Part shown: in pieces, positions 1 through 7,329 of the stretch
Numbering within the stretch: the stretch's first letter is position 1
Layout of the letters: each line of letters begins with the position of its first letter
Source of the DNA: Clostridia bacterium
GTDB lineage: Bacteria > Bacillota > Clostridia > Saccharofermentanales > UBA5734
DNA: 15,973 nucleotides
Assembly (NCBI GenBank): GCA_017997315.1
Contig: JAGOFF010000029.1
Location: forward strand, 1-15,973
Reading direction: 5' to 3'
Translations under genes and position numbers: made by a program
The notes under the pieces: generated by a model
The model's input: the letters and a program-made list of their open reading frames with translations, nothing else
What the model was told of the DNA's origin: nothing
Databases searched by the model: none

Positions 1-315
1 ATAGAACACCGCGATCAACGACAACAGGATCAACGGGGGCAGTACGGTGCCGAAGATGGTCGTCGCGGCACCGGGCAGTCCGGCCATCCGGTATCCCACC
101 AGCAGCGAGGCGTTGACCGCAATGGGACCCGGCGCGGATTGCGCGACCGCGGTGATGTCGATCATCTCGTCTTCGTCGATCCAGTGATACTCGTCCACAA
201 ACTTTTTGCGCATCAAGGGTACGATGACGTAGCCGCCGCCGACAGTGAATGCGCTCAATGTAAATGTTGACAGGAAAAGCTTCAGATAGAAGGCGGGGTT
301 TTTCTCGATTTCCAT
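1..315 (-). CDS. ChrA-type chromate transporter subunit, N-terminal part (cut by window edge)
   Basis: Reading from the ATG at 315-313 on the minus strand gives 105 residues running off the window edge. Visible motifs are FTVGGGYVIVPL (about residues 23-34) and a block containing AQSAPGPIAVN, both hallmarks of the CHR family of inner-membrane ion transporters. Two hydrophobic stretches (about 10-30 and 75-105) fit membrane segments. A GGAG ribosome binding site lies a few bases upstream of the start. CHR proteins occur as one long fused protein or as two adjacent half-size proteins; Bacillota often have the paired short form, but length cannot be judged here. Characterised members export chromate, though many short homologues have no proven substrate. 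The gene is divergent from the importer operon and shares the 407-bp intergenic region with it. The family call is secure; the substrate is not. Confidence 0.88.
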   Translation of the reverse strand, partial: MEIEKNPAFYLKLFLSTFTLSAFTVGGGYVIVPLMRKKFVDEYHWIDEDEMIDITAVAQSAPGPIAVNASLLVGYRMAGLPGAATTIFGTVLPPLILLSLIAVFY

Positions 316-358
316 ACATTTCTCCGGATCTGGGACAGGCGAATGTCGTGCGGTACGG

Positions 359-364
359 ATTATA
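359..364 (-). promoter_or_regulatory. Candidate -10 box for the chromate transporter gene
   Basis: The minus strand reads TATAAT here, 44 bases upstream of the start codon at 315. I see no convincing -35 hexamer at 16-18 bases further upstream, so this is only a half-supported promoter. Confidence 0.3.
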
Positions 365-438
365 ACATTGCCGTTCTGAATCGAATACGGTCCGGCGTCG
401 GAATCGCAAGTGACCGCGTGTTGTCTGCGGTAAGAAAA

Positions 439-594
439 TTATGCACATTTTCGTGAATAATGCACGTTTATACACAGGCTGTTCACAATTGCCGTCAAGA
501 AAATTACAACAAGGAGGCCCAATTTTACAAATATGGTTACATTGCACAGTAGATGAAACCCATCGAGCGCAGCGTCTTGTATTTTATTGTGCAT
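439..594. repeat. Cluster of ATGCAC motifs, possible operator sites
   Basis: TTATGCAC (439-446) and TAATGCAC (458-465) form a direct repeat with a 19-base period, close to two helical turns. A third copy, in inverted orientation (GTGCAT, 589-594), lies inside the spacer of the promoter at 577-606. A related TTGCAC lies at 542-547. The region is locally AT-rich compared with its surroundings. Spacing and position fit binding sites for a regulator of the importer operon, but no known operator consensus is recognised. The rest of the 316-722 intergenic region holds the promoters and the leader listed separately, and no gene that I can support. Confidence 0.3.
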
Positions 595-606
595 ATTCGG
601 TATAAT
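577..606 (+). promoter_or_regulatory. Sigma-70/A-type promoter of the ABC importer operon
   Basis: A perfect -10 hexamer TATAAT (601-606) is preceded, 18 bases upstream, by TTGTAT (577-582) as -35. Transcription would start near 613, giving a leader of about 110 nt before the ATG at 723. The -10 is certain to the eye; the -35 matches only the TTG half of the consensus. Confidence 0.65.
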
Positions 607-634
607 TTGCCCAACAAGCCGGCAAAGGGAGAAG

Positions 635-691
635 CCGGTATTTCCTGCAGGGGAACCGGAGAAATCCGCGGAGCACGGGCTTCCCGGTTTC
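635..691 (+). other. Alternative hairpins in the leader of the binding-protein mRNA
   Basis: The segment GGAACCGG (652-659) can pair upstream, with CCGG (635-638) and TTCC (642-645). It can also pair downstream with CCGGTTTC (684-691), where three further pairs (661-663 with 681-683) extend the stem. The two structures exclude each other. The downstream hairpin ends 19 bases before the GGAGG at 711-715. No T-run follows, and no known riboswitch class is recognised. It may only stabilise the 5' end of the transcript. Confidence 0.35.
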
Positions 692-722
692 ACAAAATCC
701 AGAGAAAAGCGGAGGATCTGAC

Positions 723-2762
723 ATGAGGAAGGTTTTTGCCCTGATCCTGGTTCTGGGTCTGCTTGCAGGTGTTGCCGTCGGTTGCGGCCAGACGACACCG
801 GAACCGAGCGGAACCACACCTGCGGTCACCACCAAAGCCCCGACGGGAACCACCACGATCCCCAGCACAAGCGAGTACAACACCCTGGTTCTGGGTTATG
901 ACGAATTCAACGGGGTATTCAGCCCGTTCTTCGGCACAACCGGGTACGACATGGATGTCACGAACATGACCATGGAAGCGCTGATCCGCAACAATCCGGA
1001 AGGCGAACCCATGGACGGACTGGCCAAGTACGTGACGCCGGTCGAACTGAAAGACGCTGCCGGAAAGGTGCTGCGTACGGTGTACACCTTCGAACTCAAG
1101 GAAGGCGTCAAGTATTCGGACGGCACCCCGGTGACCGCGGACGACATCATCTTTGCCTACAAGGTATATCTGGATCCGACCTATGACGGACCTTCGACAC
1201 TGTTCGTGGTCCCGATCGTAGGAGCGAACGAGTATCGTTACAACGATGCGAACTACAAGGCGAAGATCAAGAAGATCGGGGAAGAGGCCGCCAAGATCAC
1301 CGACGACGAGGTGACGGCCTATATCAAGGACTACTGCGCGGCGGACTACGAAGCGTACGGCGCGGAAGAGATCAACAACTACACCGGATTCAAGAATCCG
1401 GACGGACTGACCGGCGATGCGCTCAAGGCGGCCGAGATCCAGGCGTATGTCGACGTGGAAGTCGAAAGCTACTGGGACGACCACAAGGCGAGCGCGATCG
1501 ACGTGAAAAAGACCGCCCTCGAGCAGGAGTACATCCAGGCGCAGCTTGAGAGCAAGGTCACCATCGACGACATCACCGGCATCAAGAAGATTGACGACCG
1601 CACCGTGGAGATCACGATCGAAGGCGTCGACCCGACTGCGATCTGGCAGCTCGGCGGAGTGCAGCCGGTCAAGCAGACCTACTACGGCGACGGCTACATC
1701 AAGGGCGACCTTAGCACGGTCAAGGCCAAGAACTCGGCTCCGATGGGCGCTGGCGCCTACGTCTTCGAATCTTATGAGAACAATGTGGTCACCTTTACCG
1801 CCAACGAGAACTATTACCTCGGCGCGCCCAAGATCCCGAAGATCAAATTCCAGGTCATCGACACCTCCAACAAACTGGAATCGATCAAACTGGGCGATAC
1901 GGACATCTCCGATCCGCCGTGCAGCCCCGACAACATCGCCGAGGTAGAGGCGGCCGGACTGCATTACGCGACGATCATGAACAACGGATACGGCTACATC
2001 GGCATCAACGCCGACAACGTGACCGACCGCAACGTCCGCAAAGGGCTCATGAGCCTCATGAACCGCGCTCCGTCCGTGCGTGACTGGTACGGCGACACAG
2101 CAGTCGTCATCGAGCGCCCGATGTCCACCGTATCCTGGGCTTACCCCAAAGACGCCAAGGCTGTATACCCGTATTCCAAGGATGAAGCCTTGAAGTTCTT
2201 CAAAGCGGCAGGCTACGTACAGGAGCAGCAGGGAGGCAAGACGGTCCTCGCCAAGGACGGCGTCCAGCTGAGCATCGAAGCGGGCATCCCCGGCGACGGC
2301 AGCGGCGCGCATCCTTCCTACAAGATTCTCACCCAGATGAAGATCGATCTCGAATCGCTGGGCGGCGTGCTGGAAATCCGCGACGTCGGCGGTCAGGTCT
2401 TCTTCGAGACGCTCGACGCGGACGGCTGGGACATCTGGTGCGCAGCCTGGGGATCGACCATCGATCCCGACATGTACCAGGTCTACCATTCCGGACAGTC
2501 GTCCAACCACTACAGCATCAACGACCCCGAACTGGACAAACTGCTTGAAGAAGGCCGTGCCACGAACGACGTCGAGAAGCGCAAGGAAATCTACGGCCAG
2601 TGCCTCGACATCATCATGGACTGGGCGGTCGAAATGCCGGTCTACCAGCGCATGAACATGTATGTGTTCAACCCGGAGATCGTCAACATCGACACCCTGC
2701 CGGAAGAAATGACCCCGTTCTACGGGTATTTCGCAGAAGTCCAGACGCTGGAACTGCACTGA
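723..2762 (+). CDS. Extracellular solute-binding lipoprotein of an Opp/Dpp-type ABC importer (family 5)
   Basis: Captures the substrate outside the membrane and delivers it to the permease pair encoded downstream. The protein has 679 residues. Residues 1-20 form a lipoprotein signal peptide (RK, then a long hydrophobic core) ending in AVGC with Cys21 as the lipidation site; the -3 residue is Ala, a relaxed lipobox. A Thr/Pro-rich linker (about 22-52) follows. The family-5 core starts with VLGYDEFNGVFSPF and includes the typical VKYSDGTPVTADDIIFAYK stretch. Family members usually have about 500-560 residues; the excess is a Glu/Lys/Ala/Tyr-rich insertion at about 168-280. The start is supported by GGAGG at 711-715, seven bases upstream of the ATG. 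Family members bind peptides, nickel or oligosaccharides, and the sequence alone does not decide which. The gene is first in the operon and has its own promoter. Confidence 0.92.
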   Translation: MRKVFALILVLGLLAGVAVGCGQTTPEPSGTTPAVTTKAPTGTTTIPSTSEYNTLVLGYDEFNGVFSPFFGTTGYDMDVTNMTMEALIRNNPEGEPMDGLAKYVTPVELKDAAGKVLRTVYTFELKEGVKYSDGTPVTADDIIFAYKVYLDPTYDGPSTLFVVPIVGANEYRYNDANYKAKIKKIGEEAAKITDDEVTAYIKDYCAADYEAYGAEEINNYTGFKNPDGLTGDALKAAEIQAYVDVEVESYWDDHKASAIDVKKTALEQEYIQAQLESKVTIDDITGIKKIDDRTVEITIEGVDPTAIWQLGGVQPVKQTYYGDGYIKGDLSTVKAKNSAPMGAGAYVFESYENNVVTFTANENYYLGAPKIPKIKFQVIDTSNKLESIKLGDTDISDPPCSPDNIAEVEAAGLHYATIMNNGYGYIGINADNVTDRNVRKGLMSLMNRAPSVRDWYGDTAVVIERPMSTVSWAYPKDAKAVYPYSKDEALKFFKAAGYVQEQQGGKTVLAKDGVQLSIEAGIPGDGSGAHPSYKILTQMKIDLESLGGVLEIRDVGGQVFFETLDADGWDIWCAAWGSTIDPDMYQVYHSGQSSNHYSINDPELDKLLEEGRATNDVEKRKEIYGQCLDIIMDWAVEMPVYQRMNMYVFNPEIVNIDTLPEEMTPFYGYFAEVQTLELH

Positions 2763-2776
2763 CGAACAGCAGCCGC

Positions 2777-2817
2777 GGAAGGCCTGCCCGGTCCGACATG
2801 GGCCGGGCAGGCCTTCC
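2777..2817 (+). promoter_or_regulatory. Strong intercistronic hairpin between binding-protein and permease genes
   Basis: The arms 2777-2794 and 2800-2817 pair over 18 bp (one T·G wobble) around a 5-base GACAT loop. The outer 15 bp are perfect, from GGAAGGCCTGCCCGG to its reverse complement. No T-run follows, so it is unlikely to be a full intrinsic terminator. In binding-protein-dependent ABC operons such hairpins commonly protect the upstream message from 3' decay or reduce readthrough, giving more binding protein than membrane subunits. That role here is inference. Confidence 0.75.
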
Positions 2818-2860
2818 CGTACTGTCCCGCGTGCAAAGCGTATAGAAAGGGTCGGCATCC

Positions 2861-3829
2861 GTGAAGCAATACATCGTACGGCGCTTGCTGCTGAGCGTTG
2901 TCATCCTGTTCGGTGTTTCCGTCATCATCTATTTCCTTGTCCGGATGATGCCGGGCGATTTTGTTGAAAGCATGACCGCGGGAAACCCCAAGGTCACCCC
3001 CGAGATGATCGTCCGTCTGAAGCACCTGTACGGTCTCGACACCGCGGTCGTTCCGGGATATCTCAAATGGCTGGGACAGGCGATCCAGGGGAATTTCGGA
3101 GATTCCTTCGTCTACCAGAAACCCGTTACGGACGTCATCGGATCCAAGATGTGGGTTTCGTTTTCCCTGGCCGCGACGGCGTTCTTCTTCGAGCTCATCA
3201 TCGCGATCCCCTTGGGCATCCTGTCCGCAACCCGTCAGTATTCCAAACTGGACTATGCAGTGACCACGTTTGCGCTCGCGGGAATATCGCTTCCCTCGTT
3301 CTTTTTTGCGGCGGTCCTGCAGCGGGTGTTCGCCATCGAACTCCGCTGGTTTCCGTTGTCGGGCATGGTCAACGCCCGCATGGATTACGAAGGATTCCGC
3401 CTGACACTCGACATGGCCTACCATTTTGTACTGCCGGTTCTCGTTTTCGTCGTGACGGGCATCGGCGGGCTGATGCGCTACTCGCGCACGAACATGCTCG
3501 AGGTCCTCAATGCGGACTATATCCGGACCGCGCGCGCCAAAGGGTTGAGTGAGCACAAGGTCATCTACCGGCACGCGTTCCGCAACACCCTGATCCCGAT
3601 CGTCACCATGATCGGGGGATCTTTGCCGGGATTGTTTTCAGGCGCCATCATCACGGAAGGCATCTTTGCGATCGACGGTCTCGGACGGACGGCGTTTCAG
3701 GCGCTCAATATGGGCGATATCCCGTTCATCATGGGTTTCAACATGTTCCTGGCCGTCCTCACGCTGGCCGGCACCCTGTTGTCGGACATTCTGTACGCGG
3801 TCGTCGATCCGCGCATACGCTTAAGCTGA
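2861..3829 (+). CDS. ABC importer permease, DppB/OppB type
   Basis: One of two membrane subunits that form the translocation pore. It has 322 residues, normal for the family. The N-terminus (IVRRLLLSVVILFGVSVIIY) is the standard first helix, followed by the periplasmic segment RMMPGDF. Later hydrophobic blocks give about six membrane helices. The EAA coupling loop, which contacts the ATPase subunits, is visible at about residues 219-245 (DYIRTARAKGLSEHKVIYRH). The C-terminus DPRIRLS is typical. The start codon is GTG, with AGAAAGGG at 2844-2851 as the likely ribosome binding site, so translation may be weaker than for the binding protein. The gene lies just after the intercistronic hairpin; the next gene begins about 13 bases after its stop, indicating one operon. 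Confidence 0.95.
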   Translation: MKQYIVRRLLLSVVILFGVSVIIYFLVRMMPGDFVESMTAGNPKVTPEMIVRLKHLYGLDTAVVPGYLKWLGQAIQGNFGDSFVYQKPVTDVIGSKMWVSFSLAATAFFFELIIAIPLGILSATRQYSKLDYAVTTFALAGISLPSFFFAAVLQRVFAIELRWFPLSGMVNARMDYEGFRLTLDMAYHFVLPVLVFVVTGIGGLMRYSRTNMLEVLNADYIRTARAKGLSEHKVIYRHAFRNTLIPIVTMIGGSLPGLFSGAIITEGIFAIDGLGRTAFQALNMGDIPFIMGFNMFLAVLTLAGTLLSDILYAVVDPRIRLS

Positions 3830-3842
3830 AGGAGTGCTTCTC

Positions 3843-4838
3843 GTGGAAGACACCGTAATGATGGACAACAAGATTCCGGATCCGGAGACCAACACGGCCG
3901 ACCGCGTGGTGACGCCCGGCCAGCTGGTCATGAAACGCTTCCTGCGCAACCGGCTCGCCATCGTCGGATTGATCGTCCTTGTCTTCATGACCGTTTTCGC
4001 ATTCGCAGGCCCGATCCTGAGCCCCTACGGCGAGTATGAACTGTTCTACGAGGTCAACGGGGTCGAGGTCACCGACCTCAAGGGATTCGATTTCAACGCG
4101 CCGGGTGTGAAGTTTCACTCCCGCGCCCAACCCTCCGTTCGACACCCCATGGGAACCGATGCGGACGGGCGCGACGTTCTGACGCGTCTGATGTACGGCG
4201 GACGGATCTCGCTGCGGATCGGATTCATCGTCGTGCTGATCGAGCTTGCGCTCGGAGTCATCATGGGAGGCGTCGCGGGGTATTACGGGAAATGGGTCGA
4301 CAACGTCATCATGCGTCTGGTCGAGATCTTTTTCTGCCTGCCGACCCTGCCCATCATGCTCATCCTGAGCGCGATGATGCTTGCCATGAAAGTGCCGCAG
4401 AACGAGAAGATCTACTTTTTGATGGGGCTGCTCGGAATCCTCGGATGGGCCGGCATCGCCCGGATCGTGCGCGGTCAGATCCTGTCGCTGCGCGAGCAGG
4501 AGTTCATGGTCGCCGCGGAAGCGACCGGGCTGTCCCCCGCACGGCGTATTTTCAAGCACCTGGTCCCCAATGTCATGCCTCAGCTGATCGTCATCGCGAC
4601 GCTGGAGCTTGGAGGCATCATCCTGACGGAATCGGCCCTCAGCTTCCTGGGCATCGGACTCAGCTATCCGTACGCTTCCTGGGGCAACATGGTGCAGGCC
4701 GTCACCGACCCGATCATTCTGCGCAAGTATTCGCACATCTGGGTTCCGCCCGGCCTCTGCATCCTGCTGACCGTTCTCGCCTTCAATTTTGTGGGCGACG
4801 GTCTGCGGGATGCGTTCGACCCGAAAATGAAGCGATAG
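3843..4838 (+). CDS. ABC importer permease, DppC/OppC type
   Basis: Second membrane subunit of the importer. I chose the GTG at 3843 because AAGGAG at 3829-3834 lies eight bases upstream; the GTG at 3834 overlaps that site, and ATGs at 3858 and 3861 are also possible. From 3843 the protein has 331 residues. It shows the family's N-terminal cytoplasmic stretch, a first helix (LAIVGLIVLVFMTVFAFAG) and a periplasmic loop ending in HPMGTDADGRDVLTRLMYGG, the classic OppC signature before the transmembrane core. The EAA loop is at about residues 220-245 (EFMVAAEATGLSPARRIFKH), followed by LTESALSFLGIG. The C-terminus GDGLRDAFDPKMKR is typical. It pairs with the upstream permease. The substrate is not deducible from this subunit. 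Confidence 0.94.
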   Translation: MEDTVMMDNKIPDPETNTADRVVTPGQLVMKRFLRNRLAIVGLIVLVFMTVFAFAGPILSPYGEYELFYEVNGVEVTDLKGFDFNAPGVKFHSRAQPSVRHPMGTDADGRDVLTRLMYGGRISLRIGFIVVLIELALGVIMGGVAGYYGKWVDNVIMRLVEIFFCLPTLPIMLILSAMMLAMKVPQNEKIYFLMGLLGILGWAGIARIVRGQILSLREQEFMVAAEATGLSPARRIFKHLVPNVMPQLIVIATLELGGIILTESALSFLGIGLSYPYASWGNMVQAVTDPIILRKYSHIWVPPGLCILLTVLAFNFVGDGLRDAFDPKMKR

Positions 4839-4856
4839 GAAGGGAAGGATCGAACG

Positions 4857-5975
4857 ATGCCGACAGCAGGCGAAGAAAGAAGGCGTGTCGCACGGGAGAA
4901 CTCCCGGCAGATCCGCCTGTATGAAAAAGCGAAAAAACGCAAAGCCATCCCCGCTTCCGAGTATGTGACGGAAATGGCGGATGCCGGCAACCTGATCGAA
5001 TTCGACGACCTCCACACATTCTTCTTCACCGACTCGGGTACGGTCAAGGCGGTGGACGGGGTATCGTTCGCGATCCCGCTGCGAAGCACCGTCGGCGTGG
5101 TCGGGGAGTCCGGCTGCGGGAAGTCGGTCACGTCGTTGTCCCTCATGCGCCTGGTGCAGGGCCCCGCGGGACAGATCGTGTCCGGAGCGATCCGGTACAA
5201 CCGGGGAACGGAAGCGGTCGATCTCACCCGGCTCCCGTTGGAAGAGATGCAGAAAATCCGCGGGAACGAGATCGCAATGATCTTTCAGGAGCCGATGACC
5301 AGCCTGAATCCGGTCTTTACGATCGGCGACCAGATCGATGAGGCGATCACGCTTCACAATCCGCGGCTGCCCAAGGAAGAGACACGGAACCGGTCCGTCG
5401 AGATGCTGCGGACAGTCGGGATCGCGCGGCCCGAAGGGGTCTACAAGAATTATCCCCACGAGCTGTCCGGCGGTATGCGGCAGCGCGTGATGATTGCGAT
5501 GGCCTTGTCCTGCTCCCCGCGGCTGATCATCGCGGACGAACCGACCACCGCGCTGGACGTCACGATCCAGGCACAGATCCTGGATCTCCTCCGTTCGCTG
5601 AAAGGCAAGGTCGACGCGTCCATCATGCTGATCACGCACGATCTCGGGGTGGTCGCGGAGATGGCGGACTATGTCATCGTGATGTATGCGGGCCGCGTGA
5701 TTGAAACCGGAACCGCGCACGATATCTATCTGGATCCCCGCCATCCCTATACCGTCGGTCTGCTGAACGCCAAGCCGCAGGTCCACCGCGAGGTCGAGCG
5801 GCTCTATTCGATTCCCGGACAGGTACCCAATCCGATCGGCATGCCGCCGTGCTGTTATTTCCGCGAGCGGTGCGAGAAGCGGTTTGCGAAGTGTGAAGGA
5901 GACTATCCGCCGATGATCCGGCTGTCTCCGACGCACCAGGTCGCCTGTTGGCTGTGTGAAGGGGGTGACCGCTGA
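4857..5975 (+). CDS. ABC importer ATP-binding subunit, DppD/OppD type
   Basis: Cytoplasmic ATPase that powers import together with the next gene product. It has 372 residues. In order: a basic, charged N-terminal extension of about 45 residues (rich in RRR and KKRK) not usual for the family; Walker A GESGCGKS; Q-loop near IFQEPMTSLNP; ABC signature LSGGMRQRV; Walker B LIIADEPTTALD; and the switch histidine in LITHDLGVV. The C-terminal oligopeptide-transporter domain holds the spaced cysteines C333-x5-C339-x6-C346-x17-C364. Dipeptide-transporter ATPases have been reported, from memory, to hold an Fe-S cluster at such a site. A GGAAGG site precedes the ATG. Its stop overlaps the next start by one base (TGATG), indicating translational coupling. 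Confidence 0.95.
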   Translation: MPTAGEERRRVARENSRQIRLYEKAKKRKAIPASEYVTEMADAGNLIEFDDLHTFFFTDSGTVKAVDGVSFAIPLRSTVGVVGESGCGKSVTSLSLMRLVQGPAGQIVSGAIRYNRGTEAVDLTRLPLEEMQKIRGNEIAMIFQEPMTSLNPVFTIGDQIDEAITLHNPRLPKEETRNRSVEMLRTVGIARPEGVYKNYPHELSGGMRQRVMIAMALSCSPRLIIADEPTTALDVTIQAQILDLLRSLKGKVDASIMLITHDLGVVAEMADYVIVMYAGRVIETGTAHDIYLDPRHPYTVGLLNAKPQVHREVERLYSIPGQVPNPIGMPPCCYFRERCEKRFAKCEGDYPPMIRLSPTHQVACWLCEGGDR

Positions 5976-7048
5976 TGAACGGTTACCGTTCCGCTCTTGC
6001 CGGCAGGGAGGGATCCGCGGGTGAAGCCCGGGAGGACCGCATCCTGCTGTCGGTCCGCGATGTGAAAAAGCATTTTCCGATCCGTTCGGGAGTCCTGCAG
6101 CGTCAGGTCGGCTCGGTCAAGGCCGTGGACGGCGTGTCGTTCGACATCCTGCGGGGCAGGACGCTCGGGCTGGTCGGGGAGTCCGGGTGCGGAAAAACCA
6201 CGGTGGGGAGGACCATCCTGCGGCTGCTGGACGCTACGGCAGGTTCGGTCGTATTCGACGGTATCGACCTGATGAAGATCCAGGGCAAAGATCTGCGGAA
6301 TCTCCGCCCGCGGATGCAGTTCATTTTCCAGGATCCGTTCTCATCGCTTTCCCCCCGTATGCCGGTCGGCGAGATCATCGGCGAAGCCGTGCGCCAGCAC
6401 CGGATCGTACCCCGATCCGAGTGGAGGAAACACGTGCTCAAGACCATGGACGACTGCGGACTACAGAAACACCAGTTCGACCGGTACCCCCATGAGTTTT
6501 CCGGCGGCCAACGGCAGCGGATCTGCATCGCGCGCGCCCTGGCGCTCGGACCGCGGTTTGTGGTGGCGGACGAACCGGTCTCGGCACTCGACGTGTCCAT
6601 TCAGGCCCAGATCATCAACCTGCTGATGGACCTGCAGGACGAACACGCGTTGACCTATCTTTTCATCAGCCACGACCTGTCCGTCGTCGAGCACATCTCG
6701 GACGATGTCGGGGTCATGTACCTCGGTTCCATGGTCGAGATGGCCCCCAAAAGGGCGTTGTTCGACCGGCCGCTGCATCCGTACACGCAGACGCTGCTGT
6801 CCGCGGTTCCGGTTCCGGACCCGACCGTGCGGATGAACCGGGTCATCCTGCAGGGCGACATCCCGTCGCCGGCGAATCCGCCTCCAGGATGCAAATTCCA
6901 TACGCGCTGTCCGTATGTGATGGACATCTGCCGATCCGCAGTACCGGTCTACCGCGAAGTCGAACCCGGCCACCATGTCGCGTGCCATCTGGTGGACATG
7001 CAGCGCGAAGAGGCTGAAAAGGCGCGGGCCGTCACCGGCGGGGACTGA
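5975..7048 (+). CDS. ABC importer ATP-binding subunit, DppF/OppF type
   Basis: Partner ATPase, 357 residues, forming the ATPase heterodimer with the upstream gene product. In order: Walker A GESGCGKTT; Q-loop in FIFQDPFSSLSPRM; signature FSGGQRQRI; Walker B FVVADEPVSALD; switch histidine in FISHDLSVVEHIS. The C-terminal domain repeats the cysteine spacing of its partner (C306-x5-C312-x6-C319-x17-C337), including the family motif FHTRCPY and a terminal HHVACHL. A variable tail of about 18 charged residues ends the protein. The ATG overlaps the preceding stop by one base, and GGGGGTG lies upstream in the end of that gene. The neighbouring order (binding protein, two permeases, two ATPases) matches Opp and Dpp operons. 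All catalytic residues are present. Confidence 0.95.
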   Translation: MNGYRSALAGREGSAGEAREDRILLSVRDVKKHFPIRSGVLQRQVGSVKAVDGVSFDILRGRTLGLVGESGCGKTTVGRTILRLLDATAGSVVFDGIDLMKIQGKDLRNLRPRMQFIFQDPFSSLSPRMPVGEIIGEAVRQHRIVPRSEWRKHVLKTMDDCGLQKHQFDRYPHEFSGGQRQRICIARALALGPRFVVADEPVSALDVSIQAQIINLLMDLQDEHALTYLFISHDLSVVEHISDDVGVMYLGSMVEMAPKRALFDRPLHPYTQTLLSAVPVPDPTVRMNRVILQGDIPSPANPPPGCKFHTRCPYVMDICRSAVPVYREVEPGHHVACHLVDMQREEAEKARAVTGGD

Positions 7049-7067
7049 ACCGGCAAGGAGGTGCAGG

Positions 7068-7310
7068 ATGATGAAACCGATGGATGACGACGGCCGTACC
7101 ATCGCGGACATGGATCTCGAGGGGATGCCCTGGCACCGGAAAGGAGCCTGGCAGCGGCCGGCGAAAGCCGGACCCCCGCCGGATCTGTCCCCCGAGGAAC
7201 GCCGCGCCGCCATTACAGGCATGCTCAAGGCGGTTTGCCTGATCGCGGCCGCCTACTTCGCCGGATTCCTCGTCCTTCTGTTGTTGCTCGACTGGTTCTG
7301 GCTGCGCTGA
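7068..7310 (+). CDS. Small single-pass membrane protein at the end of the importer operon
   Basis: An 80-residue protein of unknown function. The cytosolic-looking N-terminal half contains TIADMDLEGMPWH (about residues 11-23), Pro-rich and charged stretches, and SPEERRAAI. One hydrophobic helix of about 25 residues (KAVCLIAAAYFAGFLVLLLL) follows, ending in DWFWLR. The start is fixed by a full-length Shine-Dalgarno, AAGGAGGTG at 7055-7063, six bases after GGAGG before the ATG. ATG at 7071 is an in-frame alternative. The gene starts 19 bases after the ATPase gene and is very likely the last gene of that transcript. I have an unverified memory of similar 'IADMN/D-x-E/D-GMPW' small proteins in Clostridia. 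A role as an accessory membrane subunit is only a guess. It ends 19 bases from the convergent regulator gene. Confidence 0.78.
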   Translation: MMKPMDDDGRTIADMDLEGMPWHRKGAWQRPAKAGPPPDLSPEERRAAITGMLKAVCLIAAAYFAGFLVLLLLLDWFWLR

Positions 7311-7329
7311 TCCCAAGTCTGCCGCGCCG

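Noticed and set aside
439..819. Minus-strand frames across the importer promoter region as small genes
   Set aside because: They overlap the promoter, leader and lipoprotein signal sequence, and have no ribosome binding site or recognisable protein features.
2777..2817. Intrinsic terminator ending the binding-protein message
   Set aside because: The stem is strong, but the following bases are CGTACTGTCC with no T-run, so full termination is unlikely. It is kept as a processing or stabilising hairpin.
690..2858. 722-residue open frame on the minus strand opposite the solute-binding protein gene
   Set aside because: It lies antisense to a clear lipoprotein gene, has no recognisable domain and an Asp/Val/Arg-biased composition typical of the complement of GC-rich codons, and lacks a ribosome binding site.
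3759..5936. 725-residue open frame on the minus strand opposite the permease and ATPase genes
   Set aside because: It spans two real genes and their boundary, is rich in His/Arg/Asp and matches no family. It is a GC-content artefact.
7311..7329. Bidirectional terminator between the importer operon and the regulator gene
   Set aside because: The convergent genes are separated by only 19 bases, and I see no hairpin with a T-run on either strand.
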